A DNA stretch of 64,000 nucleotides, taken from Rehmannia glutinosa. Taxonomy: Eukaryota > Streptophyta > Magnoliopsida > Lamiales > Orobanchaceae. The stretch lies in NCBI GenBank assembly GCA_016081115.2, contig CM071929.1, positions 2,666,001 to 2,730,000 on the forward strand, read 5' to 3'. How positions within the stretch are numbered: position 1 is the stretch's first letter; every line of letters begins with the position of its first letter. The notes under the pieces are model-generated. The model was not told the DNA's origin. It saw nothing but the letters and a program-made list of their open reading frames with translations, and did not search any database. This document shows positions 9,930 to 23,700 of the stretch, piece after piece. A program made the position numbers and the translations under genes.

Positions 9930-12900
9930 ATGTCTCGCCGCAATCACACGACGGAGCTCGGATGCATAGCCGGCGAAGATTTATCCGATCTGGGTGCCGG
10001 AAAGGAAGGCTGGCTGGTCAATAGCCCCAACCTCCTTGTTTCTCTCGACACCCACTCGCTTGCGCTTGCCAACCGCTCCTTGATCCTCATCCTCAACTGG
10101 TCACAACCAATCAACGGGCGCCCCGATCCGGAAAGCCATCGGGCCGTCAAGATCCGACCCGAGCTCTCCCCCATCGAGGCCGAGTACATCTCCGCCGTCG
10201 AGTGGCTCGTGTTCGACGATAACATCAGAGTCCTCGCCGTCGGCACCTCTTGCGGTTACCTTTTGATTTTTTCCATCCACGGCCGTCTCATTCACAGACA
10301 GGTGGGGTGCCCAGTCTTAAAATTTTAAATATTTTTTTTGTTTGATTATTTACTGGTCAATTGCTCTTGTGCTGATGTCGGTGTAGATAATTGGTTAAAG
10401 TCTTGACTTTGTTGATGCTACTGAGTTATTTGCCTTTGATTTTTAAAATTCGGAAAGAAAGATTGCGGTAGAATTTAAGTAGCCATTTTAATGGGCAGAT
10501 TGAGCTTGCTTGTGCTCTTGTGCTAAGGAAAATAAACGAAATTAGGTGATTTTATTACTTGTATAATCAAATGGCCTCCATCTTTACGCCTGCTATTACA
10601 TCTGGCTGTCTATGATTTAGTATTGTAGTTAAGCCCATGACTTTTTTATTGTTAAAGTTTTATTTTGTGATATGCATGAGCAGCTTTATATTAGGTGAAG
10701 TGGGTTTGAGCTACATATTCATTTTGAGGTCTATTTGTTATCTAGGTTGTGAGAAGACAATTTGTTATCAATAATTAAGCTTCAATTGCTTGTTTAATCA
10801 GCAATGGATTCTATTTTGCAGATTGTAAACCCTGGAAAGATTCTTAAGTTAAGGGTGCGTGGGGTTAAATTAGATCTAACGCAAGATACATCTTCAGAGG
10901 AAGTTTGCGTTGTAATGCCCGGTGTAATTGCTCGTTTTGAAGGATCAGAGATTAAGGTTTGTGAACTTTGTAGTGTTTACCAGCTAGAATAATTGGTTGA
11001 ACATTGTCTTGATGGATTTTTGTTATATGCATGTGCTTTAAACCTCACCATTGACAATGCATTCATGATTGGCAGTCACCCTGTTTCGGCAAAGATTGGA
11101 GGCTTTTCTTGTTTTGTTTCTCTGTTTTATTTTTTGAGTTCTATCTTCTTAATAATCCTTGATCAATGCAGAAACTGCTGCAACGGTGGTTTCAAGCCAC
11201 AAGCTCTCAGTTTTGGGATGAGGATTTTGATGATAGTTCTCCGGAGGATTATGGTAATTCTGTTGCAAGCCTTCCTTACCAGCTATGGAATGTTAGCAAG
11301 TATGGATTATGTGCTGATGCTGCTATAACAGGTGTCATGCCCCCACCTTTGATGGAAATCCAGGTACCCCTGTATTTGCTAAATCTCTCTGTCAAAAATA
11401 ATTTGCAATGGTCATGTATTTAGGTTAGACTATGGGACAATGATACTATGTTTTCTTGTTTGTATTCCTTTACTCCGTGACTTTTGGAAACTTTCTGAAT
11501 TTATTCTGGTATTTGAATTCAGCTGATTTTATTGTTGGGCAGTCAAGTCAACGTTACTATTGTGCAGTCACTATTGGAGATGATGCCGTGATATCAGCAT
11601 TTAGGTTAGTGGGATTTGGAATCTTAGTACATGGGCCTTTCTTCCTTTAAAAGATTGTCTCTCTTTCAGCTTAAGTTGAAATTGCGTTCTGTATTTTATC
11701 CTTGAATTGTTTTTTCCTTGAAAGACTATCGGTGGACAAGAGCAGATCTTTAGTGGGAGCTATCTTGTCAAAAGTTGTTCCTGCAACATTTTCTACAATA
11801 GCTTCATTTTCGAGATTGCTTTGGCGGAGTGATCAAACGCCTACAAAGAAGCCAGAAGCTAAATCTCAACCATTTGCTCGAGGTGAGATACTTGCTCAAC
11901 CATTTGCTTGTAAAATATTGGCTACTATTTTTGAATCATTACCTTCTCCGTGTTTCCACTCAAAAATATACCTGTAAATAATATCTAAAACACCAGGACA
12001 ATTATAGATTATAATTATGCGAATAAAGATCTAAAATATATATGCTAATCTAAGATGCCTTTCTGGAATTCCTTCTAATAATATCTATGTTATGGCAGCC
12101 TCTCCTTTAACTTGTTTGAAGGATCATCCAAGAAAGGGTGAGAAGCTCACGTTGTCGCCTAGTGGTACTTTGGCTGCAATAACCGATTCACTTGGGCGTA
12201 TTTTGCTCTTAGACACTCAGGCACTTGTTGTTGTGCGTTTATGGAAGGTATGCTGACAATATATATTGTATTATTACGTTTCCAATCAAATCTTTTAGAC
12301 TCTAGGGAACTTGACATTTAAAATTGAGTGTCAAAACATAGTTGTTCAGACTTTGGATTAAAGCATTTCAATTCTTGTTGAAGATCTGAATTCTTTTTGA
12401 TTTCTTTTGCAGGGATATCGTGAGGCAAGCTGTTTATTTGTGGAGATGCTTGCCGGTCAAGATAAAGCAACCTCACGTGATAATTATAGTGAACATTCAA
12501 AAAGTGATTATTGTCTATGTCTAGCCATCCATGCACCTCGAAAAGGAATAGTTGAGGTATTCTTTTCTTGGATATGCATCTCTCTCCTGTCTCTACCTTC
12601 CATATAGTCGAAATGTCGAATGTGATTCAGTTAGTGAAAGAGAAACTTCAATCATGCCTACTAACTGGAACGTTGTGAGCGGAAAAGTGCATCCTCTTAG
12701 GCTGTTTGACTTGGCCTTGAAATTAAAAATAGAGTTAATTGCAAAAACATATCCATCAGGTTCAGTCTAAATATAGGAAAAACCCAGTTAATAAAAACCA
12801 GCTATCATGCATAATCACAAATACTACCTTGATATTTGTTTCTATTTTACAAATTGCACCCATTGATAGGGGTACTTTGTTAAGAAAATACAAATGACAT

Positions 12901-13443
12901 ACTCTTCCACACTCTTGTGTATACGTTTATTGCATAGCCATTTGTTTCCCTAGAGTTTGACGATCTCCTTTTTTTTTTTTGGCACTCATGCCCCTATCTG
13001 ATAATCATCCCCTTGTTTACAAATAATGTTCATTTCAACATCCCCAGAATTAACTCAAACTCTGAGATGCCAATTGCTTTGATTACTTCGATTGATCGTA
13101 GGGAATTACAAAACGTACCCCTGAAGTTTGACGTAATTACAAAAAAACTCAGCTAACTTTCAAAATTACAAAAAGTACTCCTGGATCATCCCCTTGATCA
13201 TATGGTTTTGGATTCACTTGGAATGGTGAAAAGTATACCTAACATTTTTCCTTGCAGGTGTGGCAGATGAGAACGGGACCTCGACTTCTGACAATTCCAT
13301 GTCCAAAAGGTAGTAAAATATTACAACCAACATACAGATTCAGTTCAGTGAAGGCATCTTCATCATCTTACGTACCCTTGGAAGTTTTCTTTCTAAATGG
13401 AGATTCTGGTCAAATTTCAGTTCTTAATCGATTCCTTCATTGA
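9930..13443 (+). CDS. Rab3 GTPase-activating protein non-catalytic (regulatory) subunit-like
   Basis: Eight exons join without a break: 9930-10301, 10822-10956, 11172-11363, 11543-11604, 11725-11882, 12099-12247, 12413-12556 and 13258-13443. They total 1398 nt, or 465 codons plus TGA. Every intron has GT-AG ends and the phases agree. The start at 9930 opens MSRRNHTTELGCIAGEDLSD, which matches my recollection of plant members of about 465 residues; the upstream in-frame TTG is not used. The protein fits the RAB3GAP2 N-terminal domain, a beta-propeller-like region, with blocks such as VGTSCGYLLIFSIHGRLIHR, SQRYYCAVTIGDDAVISAF and LSPSGTLAAITDSLGRILLL. In animals this subunit joins a catalytic subunit to act on Rab GTPases in membrane traffic; the plant role is inferred. 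Intron 7 (701 nt) is the longest. No lesion was seen. Confidence 0.93.
12557..13257 (+). other. Long intron 7 of the Rab3GAP-like gene with repeat remnants
   Basis: The intron contains AATTACAAAAAGTAC and GTACCCCTGAAGTTTGACG motifs near 13095-13180 that resemble ends of plant DNA-transposon relics. TTAATTGCAAAAACATATCC lies near 12735. No full element could be bounded. Confidence 0.4.
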
Positions 13444-14742
13444 CCTAACTGTTGTATCTATCTATATACCGATTTCTTCTAATTTGTATAGGATGCTATA
13501 AAGTTCAATTTGAGTGCCAAATTCATGTGACTTGTTCTGCACATATACAAGAAATAATGCAATTTGCAGGTTTTTGAATTTTGAGCCAGAGAAGGTTAAA
13601 CTGTTCATTTTATGATCAAATTTTTAGCTCAGGGATGGATTGTGAGAGTCCCATGTCACTTAAGTTAACATGTTTTTTTATTCTTTGCCCAGTAAATAGT
13701 TACACAATGAAATTATGGTGCTTGAAGATCCAATTTGTCCACAAAATATTCATGTACACTTCGATTTTTGAAATTTAAATCAAAATAATCGTTCCATTTT
13801 TTTATGTTACTCTTGAAGGATTCTCAGCCAATTCCAAATTGGTTTGCTCTCTCTGGGAAAGAAAAAATGATAATGAAAAAATATAAACCAATAGTTTATA
13901 TAGATACTACCTGGGGGCTTATTTAACGGAAGATATCAAATAATTCATGTAGTAAAATGCTTTGAAAGAGACCTAATAAATATTATTCGTGAATTTTTGT
14001 GTAGTATAACATATTATTGGTTGTAAGATCAGAAAATGAAAATATTATAGGAAAATATATAAAACTGGGAAGTTCAGGTATATTCAAGAAGTACAACACA
14101 TAAAAACAATTGAAATCTCAAAACACCAATCATGCTACGTACTACTGGAAGGTTTAGTGGGAACTAGCAAAAAGTTGTTTTTAAGAGGAAAAACTATGAT
14201 GTTGACCAATTACGATAAAAAATAATCATTTTTGTTGAAAAAAATTAAAGGTAATAAATAACGGAAAACGAAGTTGTCGTTACCAAATAACCAGCGGTTA
14301 GTCTCCAACTATCAAATCTAATTCAATTGTATAAAAAATATTTTTTTTCTATAAGTTATTAGATTTAATTATTGGGATTTTAATCTATAAACTAAAAAGG
14401 TTTAAAAAATATAAAAATAATAATTTGATTGATGTTGAAAAATCTATGTAATGATTAATAATTAATATCTTATAATTAAGATACCAAACAATTAATAATG
14501 TTATTTTGTAATGATTGTTTTGTCAATGTTCTCTTCATTTTAAAAATATAGAAATTTTTACATTATTTTAGAATAACTTATATATTAATAAAATATTTGT
14601 TTCCATCAAAACAAAATAACCCGGCAAACATTGTTTCTACTATATATATTGTCCATTCGAATGTGCGAAAAATTAATAAATAGTAAAAAGGCTAATTTCA
14701 AACACCCCTGTCCCAGAGTGTAAACTGAAATTAGGGTTCATG
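13444..14742. other. Convergent intergenic interval between Rab3GAP-like and TIC22-like genes
   Basis: It holds the 3' ends of both genes (tail to tail). It is AT-rich and I see no further gene in it. TATATATATTGTCC near 14640 and similar runs are low-complexity. Confidence 0.5.
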
Positions 14743-17700
14743 CTAACGAAACCATGTCCATGATGTGATCCCAGGGCCGACAAAAAGTACATCATTTGAT
14801 TTCGATGTTGAGCTATCCTGCAAAAACAAAACCAAAAAAAAAAAAAATCTCAATTACATCATTATAAAACATAGAAAACCAACCAATAATGGGTAGATTA
14901 ACATCAGGAACCTTTTAATTTGGACATTATGACCAAATGTGGCATATGTCACAAATTCTTTGACAAATAGTTAGGTTGGTTTGTAAAAGAATTAGGCAGG
15001 TTGGGGAGAAGCAAAATATAGCATTGCACAGTTCGCACGGGAGTACATGTTCGCAAACACTAAAAAAAAGTGTCCCTCAGATTCTAGGTTCAAAAAATAA
15101 CTATATTTTCGACCTATAGAAGCCGAGAATCACTTTTTTTTTTTAAGTGTTTGCGATCACTCACTACATGATCTTTAGATTATAGACCAAGTGTCTGTTA
15201 TATAAGTGGACGTCTCACCTTCATTTCTTGTATTATATCTTCAAGAGCCGCAACCTACCAAGGCATGTGTGAAAATCACGATACGTAAAGCCAAATGCAG
15301 CAACAACAACAACAATATATATACCTGAATACTGTCTCTATATTCTGGTCGTACTATTCCAATCATATCTCTTTCAAGGTCCTCCTTCACAATTTTAGAC
15401 ACAAAATTAATAACTCATAGACATATTTCATATATGACCTCAAAATTAAGAAAATTAAACTACTTGATCTCCCCATTACGTTACCTTTCTTAAGTAAGCA
15501 GGACGATAGAGGTTCATCATTACCAATTGATCTGACTGTTAAACGCACATGCACATACAACACAAACCCAATAAAAACAAAACAATTTGGAAAGTGTTAA
15601 TTCACTGCCTTGGCAAAGTTTGAGACCAAATCTTTCTAATAAAAATTGTATGTATGTATTTGGAACGTGAAATTGATAATAATTAATAAGATCATAATTC
15701 ATTTTTTACGCCAAATTTTTTTTTATTTAACAATTCCTTCATGATAAAACATGCCCATGTGCTGACAGTTTATTAAGAGAGAAAAGGTGAAAAGGTGGAA
15801 ATGGTGAGGGTTTAATTTTTATTTTATTATTGGATGCAATAATCCTGCAAGGCTGCAAATCAGGTAAATTCTATGCCACGGGCTAAACCGAGAAAGTGTT
15901 TGTAGAGGGATTCGAACTCAGGTTTTAAATAGTTTGCTATATGTAATGTAGAGTATAAACTTTACCATAAAAACAGGAACACCAGAAAAGCTCTCATCAG
16001 GAAAATCACAGATTAATTTCTTTCTTCTTTCCTACAGAAAAGAAAGAAGTTGTTGAGGTTTAAGAAAATTAAAACCATAACAAAAACAACTACAAAAAAT
16101 CGTACGCTATGAAGACAAAAAATTGTACAATATTTCGATGTTAATTCCAACACACCTCTATTGCATTTTCACTTGTGAGGACTCTGGCACCAACCTAATC
16201 GGATCCTCGCTTGTTCCTTCAAGTTCAACCACCTATAATTCAAACCATTAAATTAAAAATTTAATCTCTATACAAATTAAAAAATTAATCTCTATATATT
16301 CGTACGTATAAGGTGATGAAAGTGACATCCATGCAGCGCCGTGCCTACCAATTTTTTGGCCTGAGTCAAACTTTAAAATGGGCCATTATCTACGAGTTCA
16401 AAAACAACGTAAAACTAAAAAAATGAATATCAAAATATCAAAAAAAAAATTGGGCCCCTAAAATAAAGACATGCATAGATGAATATCAAAATATGCAATG
16501 GGTTAGAGATTCAAATTCTCATTCAATATCAATCAACATTACAAAATACTTTTCACAAAAATTATCATTTAAATTAGTAAAAACATAATAATAATTTTGG
16601 GCCCATAAAATAATTTAATATTTGGATTTTTAACATTTGGAAGCTTATTTTTAATTTCTTATTTACTATATATGTATATATAAAATATCTTAAAAAATTG
16701 GGCCCCTAAAATTTTATTATTTTTTTGGGCCTGAGTGGCTGAGTCAATTGACTCAGTGGCCTCCATGTAGGCACGACCCTGCATCCATCCATCCATGTAT
16801 AACACATCAAAATATAAATCAAATACGAGACAAAGTGTGATACAACATCGGTACGAGAATACATCATGTTTTGAAATTGAAATTTCAAAGAAGACACAGT
16901 ACGAATATATTATTGAAAATATAGACGTACTAGTAAATCAAGGCTTCAAACATAAAAACTAAAATTTCATAAAAAAACTAAGTCTGGAATGTGACAACAC
17001 AGGCGGACACAAGGGGAGACAAGTGACCACAAAATTTTCAATTTTTTTACTATGTATAATTTTAAATATTAAAATTATGTATAAGGAAAATTTAATAGGG
17101 ATAACGTTTTTAATCAACCCAAACTATACGGGTTTTTACACTTTGCAACCCGAACTTTGAAAAGTTACTAATTGCAACCTAAACTTCACAAAATTTTACA
17201 CTTTGCATAAAATTCGGTTTTACCCCTGGTTTGACAAAGTTGGTTTGTAGTTTACACTCTAAACTTTAAAGTTGTTACACTTTGCAACCTGGACGATAAA
17301 TTTCATTGCATTTTCTTTGATTACTCCCAAAGGTCTTGCGATCCTCGAAAATGGTATCGAGCTAGGTTTATTAAGAACTTTCGATTAAATTTATTATATT
17401 TATGTAATTAACAATTGGTGAGGAGAAATTACTCGAGATTATGGATCCGGACCGATGTCCGAGATGTACCCTTACAAGGACATATCGTCAAATATTGACG
17501 ATGTATGCACAAGAACACCTTGACCAGGTTTCATATGGGAATACCAACATGAAGAAAAGGAAGAAGCGAGGAGCGACGGGGAAACCTAAGCGCAATGCAA
17601 AATGCGAAAGAGAATATTATAAGCGATTCCGGATGCTTAACCGCACTTATATGTTCACTTGATGAACCTTCAAGAAACGGTTCATGAAAATTCCCATCGA

Positions 17701-20700
17701 ACAATGATTACGATGGAGTACCGAGTGGAACGAGATACTTCCAGACAAATCTAAGATCTCCGAAGATCTTAGAGAAATCGAAGACGGTGCGAGAATTATG
17801 GCAACCGCCATATTCATCTACCAAAGACAAGTTCATCGAGATCCATAACCGAGATGGAGCGATGGTGAAATATCGAAGGAAACTCTTGAACTCCTTCATG
17901 ATATTCGAATCGAGTCAAGAACCGGAGGACAGGCCGAGTTCATCAGGAGGAAGGAAACGTATTGATTTTGGGGCGGTACCTATTTACACCAAAAAGGGAA
18001 ACCAACCGAAGTTATACGAAAGATGATTTGAGATGAGGAAAAGCTCATTGCCCTAATCAAGGAAAATCCATCAAAAATTAAAAAAAGATGGATATTGAAA
18101 AGATGAATCTTAAAGATCTACATGACGGCGAGAATCCTTCGCAGGATTAGGTATTGTAGATTTAAAGATGAACGCAGGTGAGAATCGGCTTTGGTTACCT
18201 ATGACCCACAAGGTAGACCAATTCCTCCACCACCGCCACCGATTAATCCTAACGTCGAAGAAATGCGGGTTCGCATCATGGAGCTCGGGACGAGAGGATG
18301 CCACATCCGGGATTTCACGACGAAAGTGATCCACTTTCTTTCGGGGACGGGGAGGTCGAAACCTCTTGCGGGAACTGCATAACCTACCTAGGAAGGCGAA
18401 TGTTTATCGACGCCTTATGGAAGATCGCACTCGACCCAATACATCCGTATGGGTTGATGTTAAACTGGACATCCCGATTTTAAAAAGCAGAAGTTCTCAT
18501 CGATGAATGGGCTTGACTATGAGAATTTCATGAGAACCCTCGATCTTACAAAGGATTCATTCATTTTACTCCTTGAAATGAGTCTTGAAGGATCGGTGAA
18601 GATTGCACGGGATATGACCGATGCAAGTACAAAAGTTCGGTCACATCGGGGAATCACTTAAAGGAATTGTCGATGGTATGACAAAACTATTCAAAATCCA
18701 GTTCATCGACAAGGTTATTTTGAGGATTAGAGGATGAAAAAATAAAGAGATATAAACAAGCCCTCTATAGCCTTGAGTTCTTGGATATTTGTCATATTGA
18801 CGAATATATCAAGTTGTTCACCGAATCTAGGGGTGAAAATCCAAGATTGAGAAAAAGAAGCTGCACAACTATTCTTTGCCAAGATTCCGAGTCCCCCGGA
18901 GAGAAATGCTTATCGGGAATACAAGGGTGGAGTCAAGTAGAAAGCGTGGCTAGAAAAATGTCTTTTCTAAAGGCCAAGTTATCCGAATGGTGTTACCAAG
19001 CGACTCTATACAAGAATTACAAAAGATTAAGAGGAATTAACAAAACAGTTCTCATGTTGCGTGGATAATGATATCCCAACAGTTGTGGGAGGTCAACCAA
19101 GGCGGCATAAGAAGAAGAAGGATAGAAGCCATCCATACCGCCGAGAAAGCAAAGAAAAAAGAAGCGGTCTTCATGGAGACCTAGAAGGTTTTGGTCAAAA
19201 CAAAAGCCCGAAGTTATAAATCGGGCAAAGACCAAAGACCTTGGCCCGGGAGTAGAGCCTCATCATCGGGTTCTAATCAAGCAAGTACAGCAATCCAGGA
19301 GAAGAACTTTCGGGAGGGCTCACACGAGCTAATGAAAGTTTCAAAGACTGTAATTCTTTGGACATGCGGCAAGAGGGCATATCTCAGCGGATTGCCCGGA
19401 CAATCAAAAACGAGGAGTCGACAGGTTCGAGGCCACACCGAGAAATCGAAGAAGGTGTCTATTATCGGATTTAATACAAGTGTATCAATTCGAGGACATT
19501 CACTCGGATGAAAGCATCTATGAAGAAGAGATCTATTACGATGATGGAAGTGACTCGGCTCGTAATCAGTGAAGAAGAAATTCTTCACAGACCGTCAGGA
19601 GGATATGTCAGGATTCCTCTCTCACACGACGGTTTCTCATAAAACTCTTATGAGAATCATGAAGGAAGATCCAAAGCTTCAAGTCTATGATGGATTTACA
19701 ATTGGAGCTATGGAAAAAGCTTTGGATAAAATTAGGTTTCAGAATGAAAACACCAAATTATCCACGGGGTTACAATAGGAGAATTGGCCATTCCTATGGA
19801 GTTTACCGGTGAACCTCGATCGAGATGCGATTGGTCCCTATTAGAGAAATACAAGAGATCAAAAGCAAAGTTAAAAGAGAAGTTGCAAATACACTCTCAT
19901 GGATTCATATCGAGCCATAAGAGTAATTATTAAAGCAACATTTAAAGAAGGAATAGATTCGCCTCTCAATCTTGCTATCTTTGACAAGCGAATCTCGCAT
20001 CTCAAGGATTCATGCCTTGGAGCGGATTCTGAGAAATTTGTATGCGGGGAAATTGGCATTTAATGTCTATCCTAGAATTGCATACAATTTGGGAGATCGA
20101 GACTTGAAGAGAGTCCTAACCCTTCATCGGGATTTCAAAAGAGTCGATTTGATGAAAGAAGGAAACGGGCCTTACTCGATCACATACAAGATTTCCTATG
20201 CTCTCTCGAATACTCATCATTCGAAGTATTCTTGAGAAAAGAATTTATTGAAGTCCCAAGAATCTTTGAGGACTTTGCGGGTGGTGTTACCGAGAAATCA
20301 TTGAATCTCCAACTATTAAGGAGATTGATATGATAATTCAAGATCAACCAGTCTTCAACAAAAGTCGGAGTCTCGAGTTGAGCACAGAAGGATGTCTTTC
20401 CAAAGACAGAATGGTGAGTAGTAGCCGTTGGGAAGATAGGAGACCAAAGTCTGATTGCGCATCCCGATGTTTTTAAAAAAACAGGAGAGCCGAAATGTCC
20501 GAGAAAGGATGGCGAGAGGTTGAAGTAATATTCGACATCACTCAAAAAGGATAACATTTTTCCTTGTGATGTTCTATATTATCTCCAACAACCAATCGTT
20601 GGAAGGTATCAAGGAAGCCTGAAGATAGGAGAAATTGAGCTTACTATCACAGGGAGTTGCGGGAAAATCCCGAGAACAATTAATCTTGAGAATTGAATTT

Positions 20701-23700
20701 CTTGAGGATCATAAGCCTTGGGAAATATTACAAGACGGAATGGAGTTCACAAGTGGCGAATAAAAGATCTGAGAATCGGATGACCACTAGTCCATTTTCC
20801 ATATACATTTCTATTGGAATGTTATATGCGAATACAAAGCCGAGTATTTATTTGCCTATATTGATTCAAAGTCTTAGGAATATGTACTTTGCGCAAAGCC
20901 GATGTTTTTCCTAAAGAAATTGGAGAAAATTTTGCCTATTGCAGGAAGAGATTTCTCTAAAAGGATTCTTATCCTTAACGGGGAATCAAACAAGCGAGTA
21001 AATAATGATCGGAGGCGCGGGTAGTACCCATGGTACAAAGTAACGACGCCACCAATCTATTTCCATGATACAGTGCGAGATATTTTCCGGGAAATAATTT
21101 CCTACAAACATTCAAGCGGTTCACACAAGAGAACGAGACGAGAAGACTTATTTTCACAACCTTATGTGATCATAAGATTATTGTCCAGAGATCGGGGAAG
21201 CATTTTACGAAAAATGCCCATTAATTTTCGCAGCAAAGCGTGGTGATGAGGCCAAACTTCGCAATCCAAAAATGGCGGATCGAAGGAAATTTGGTGAAGC
21301 TTTATTATCCTATAGACAATTTGGTTCCATCCAGAAGGATCAGAAGATATGGGATAATAACTTGTATTCATTCAGAGTACAAGGAGAAGAACGAGTCACT
21401 CCAGAAGCCATTGCAGAATTATGGATGAGTCTAATGGAGAATCCACAGAGTGATGTAACCATAGAGGAACAAATATCACTCGAGGATATCAAGAAGAAGA
21501 TCCAAAGGAATTACAATGAAGATCCTTTGGCTTGGTGGGATAAAAACGAGCTTAAAGCTTCCTTAAAGGTTAAACCTGGAAAGGAGTACGAGTTCGTAAG
21601 ATTCAAACCAATCCTTATGAATCAGGAAGATCGTGAGGATATGCAGAAGATACTTAAGGAACATCTTGACCTTAAGTTAATTTCACCAGGAGTTTCTCCA
21701 TACAAAGATCCAGGATTCTTAGTCGAAACCATGGAGAAATCAAAAGAGGAAAGCAAGACTTGTTATTAATTACAAAGGGATTAATAACATTTTGGAGTTC
21801 GACGGATACTATATCCCAAGCGAGAGAACATCCGGTTAATCGTATCAAAGGTGCCAAGATATTCTCAAAGTTCGATTGCAAGTCCGGATTCTACCAGATT
21901 AAGATGGAGGAAGAAAGTAAGAAGTTTACGGCTTTCTCTACACCACGGGGACACTATATTTGGAACGTGATGCCATGGGATTGGCTAACGCACCCCGGAT
22001 ATATCAAAGAAAGATGGATAATCTTTTCAAAGATTATTTTAGTTTCATGTTCGTGCATATCGATGACATTCTAATCGCATCAAAGAACATGAAGGAGCAT
22101 CTCAAACATTTGGAAATATTTTGGATGTTTGTCACAAAAAAGGATTAGTGCTTTCGGAAAAGAAGACGGTAATTGCAACAAGACAGATTGAATTCCTCGG
22201 AATTGAAATCGATGAAACGGGAATTATTCTGAGAATCATATTGTGGAAAAGATACATGGATTTCGGATACACTAAAAGACAAGCGACTTGAGTTTTCGGG
22301 AGTTGTTAATTTTCTTTGGAATGTTTATTAACAATCTAGCATACTACGAGAAGGTGTTTAGCCCATTGCTTAAAAAAGATGCAGTATTCAAGTGGGAAGA
22401 TGAACATCAAGAAGGAATTAAGCAACTTAAAGAAGTTTGTAAAAGCTTCCAAAACTTGCGATTCCCAAGACGAGGATGAATCGGTTCTTTACACGGATGC
22501 CGTGATGATTGGTGGCGGCAGTTCTTACTAAGGTCACACCAAATGAAGAAGTGCCATGCAAATATTGCGCGGTTTATTCACACCTAGTGAAGCAACTCGG
22601 TGGCATATTAACGAGAAAGAATTCTTCGCAATGAAAGGCTTTTAAAAAATGGCCTCTATTTTTCTTGGATAAAAAGTTTACTTTAAAAATTGATAATTCA
22701 AGTGTCAAGGCTTTTTCGAAAAACAAAATTGAATCAAAACCGAGAAAAGGCTCGATTACTTAGATGGCAAGTGAATGTCAATATTATGATTATGATATTG
22801 TCATTATAAAATCTCATGAAAATATTATTGCGATTTCTTGACACGAGATGGAAGGAGCGTTGTTCGACGAGGTCCTTAAACGAGTAAGACATCTCGGGAA
22901 AACCTGGAGAGTCTAGAACAAGATTTTGGGACGCTATGTCTCAATGCGAAGTTTTTGCCGGACGACTTCAACAGCCGACCGTAAACCGTTTCTAGTCAAA
23001 TACGAGCATGCCGGTTCGCTCAAGGACAATTGTTCTTAAGATGCAAGGGCCTCTCTTCCAGCCGCATCTCCTACGGTGCAAAAAGGGGCCGAGAGAGTAC
23101 GGGGCTCTAACCCGGAGGTTATGGATTCAAGTACCATAATCACAAGTGTTGCGGGTGATGCATCCCCGAGGGTGTACAAATCGTAATTTAATGTTGAAGC
23201 TCCGTCACAACCCGAGTCTTCAAGTCAACCCAAAGACCTCCGGGGTAAAAGAGGGAGAGTTGAATCTTAGGCCACGACGAGAGGCAAATCTAAGGTTCAA
23301 GCGCGAAAATAAGATTTCTCCTATGCAGGTATATCGGCGGCAATGGGAGAAACTAGTTACAAGACAAGGTATTAACCCGGAGAAAACAATGGTTGATATC
23401 TCAGGAAAGTATCCCGAGTTTGGATGAAACCAGGAAGTCATCCAAATGAAGTACATGAATGGTATACTTTTGGAGCTTTAGCTTCAATCTATACCGTGTC
23501 ACCAGGATTCCCGTAAATTTCAAAATTACCAAAATGGATTGGGAAGTTTACGAGACCTGGGCCAATAATCCACACTTGGCCGAGCGTCTTTTGGAAGCGT
23601 ATTTTATCGGTGCGAACCAACGAAAGCGAAGAAAGGCTTTAATGAAGCTTTTCATTTCATCAAGCTAAGAAGACCGGATGGAAATGCTTTAAAATACATT

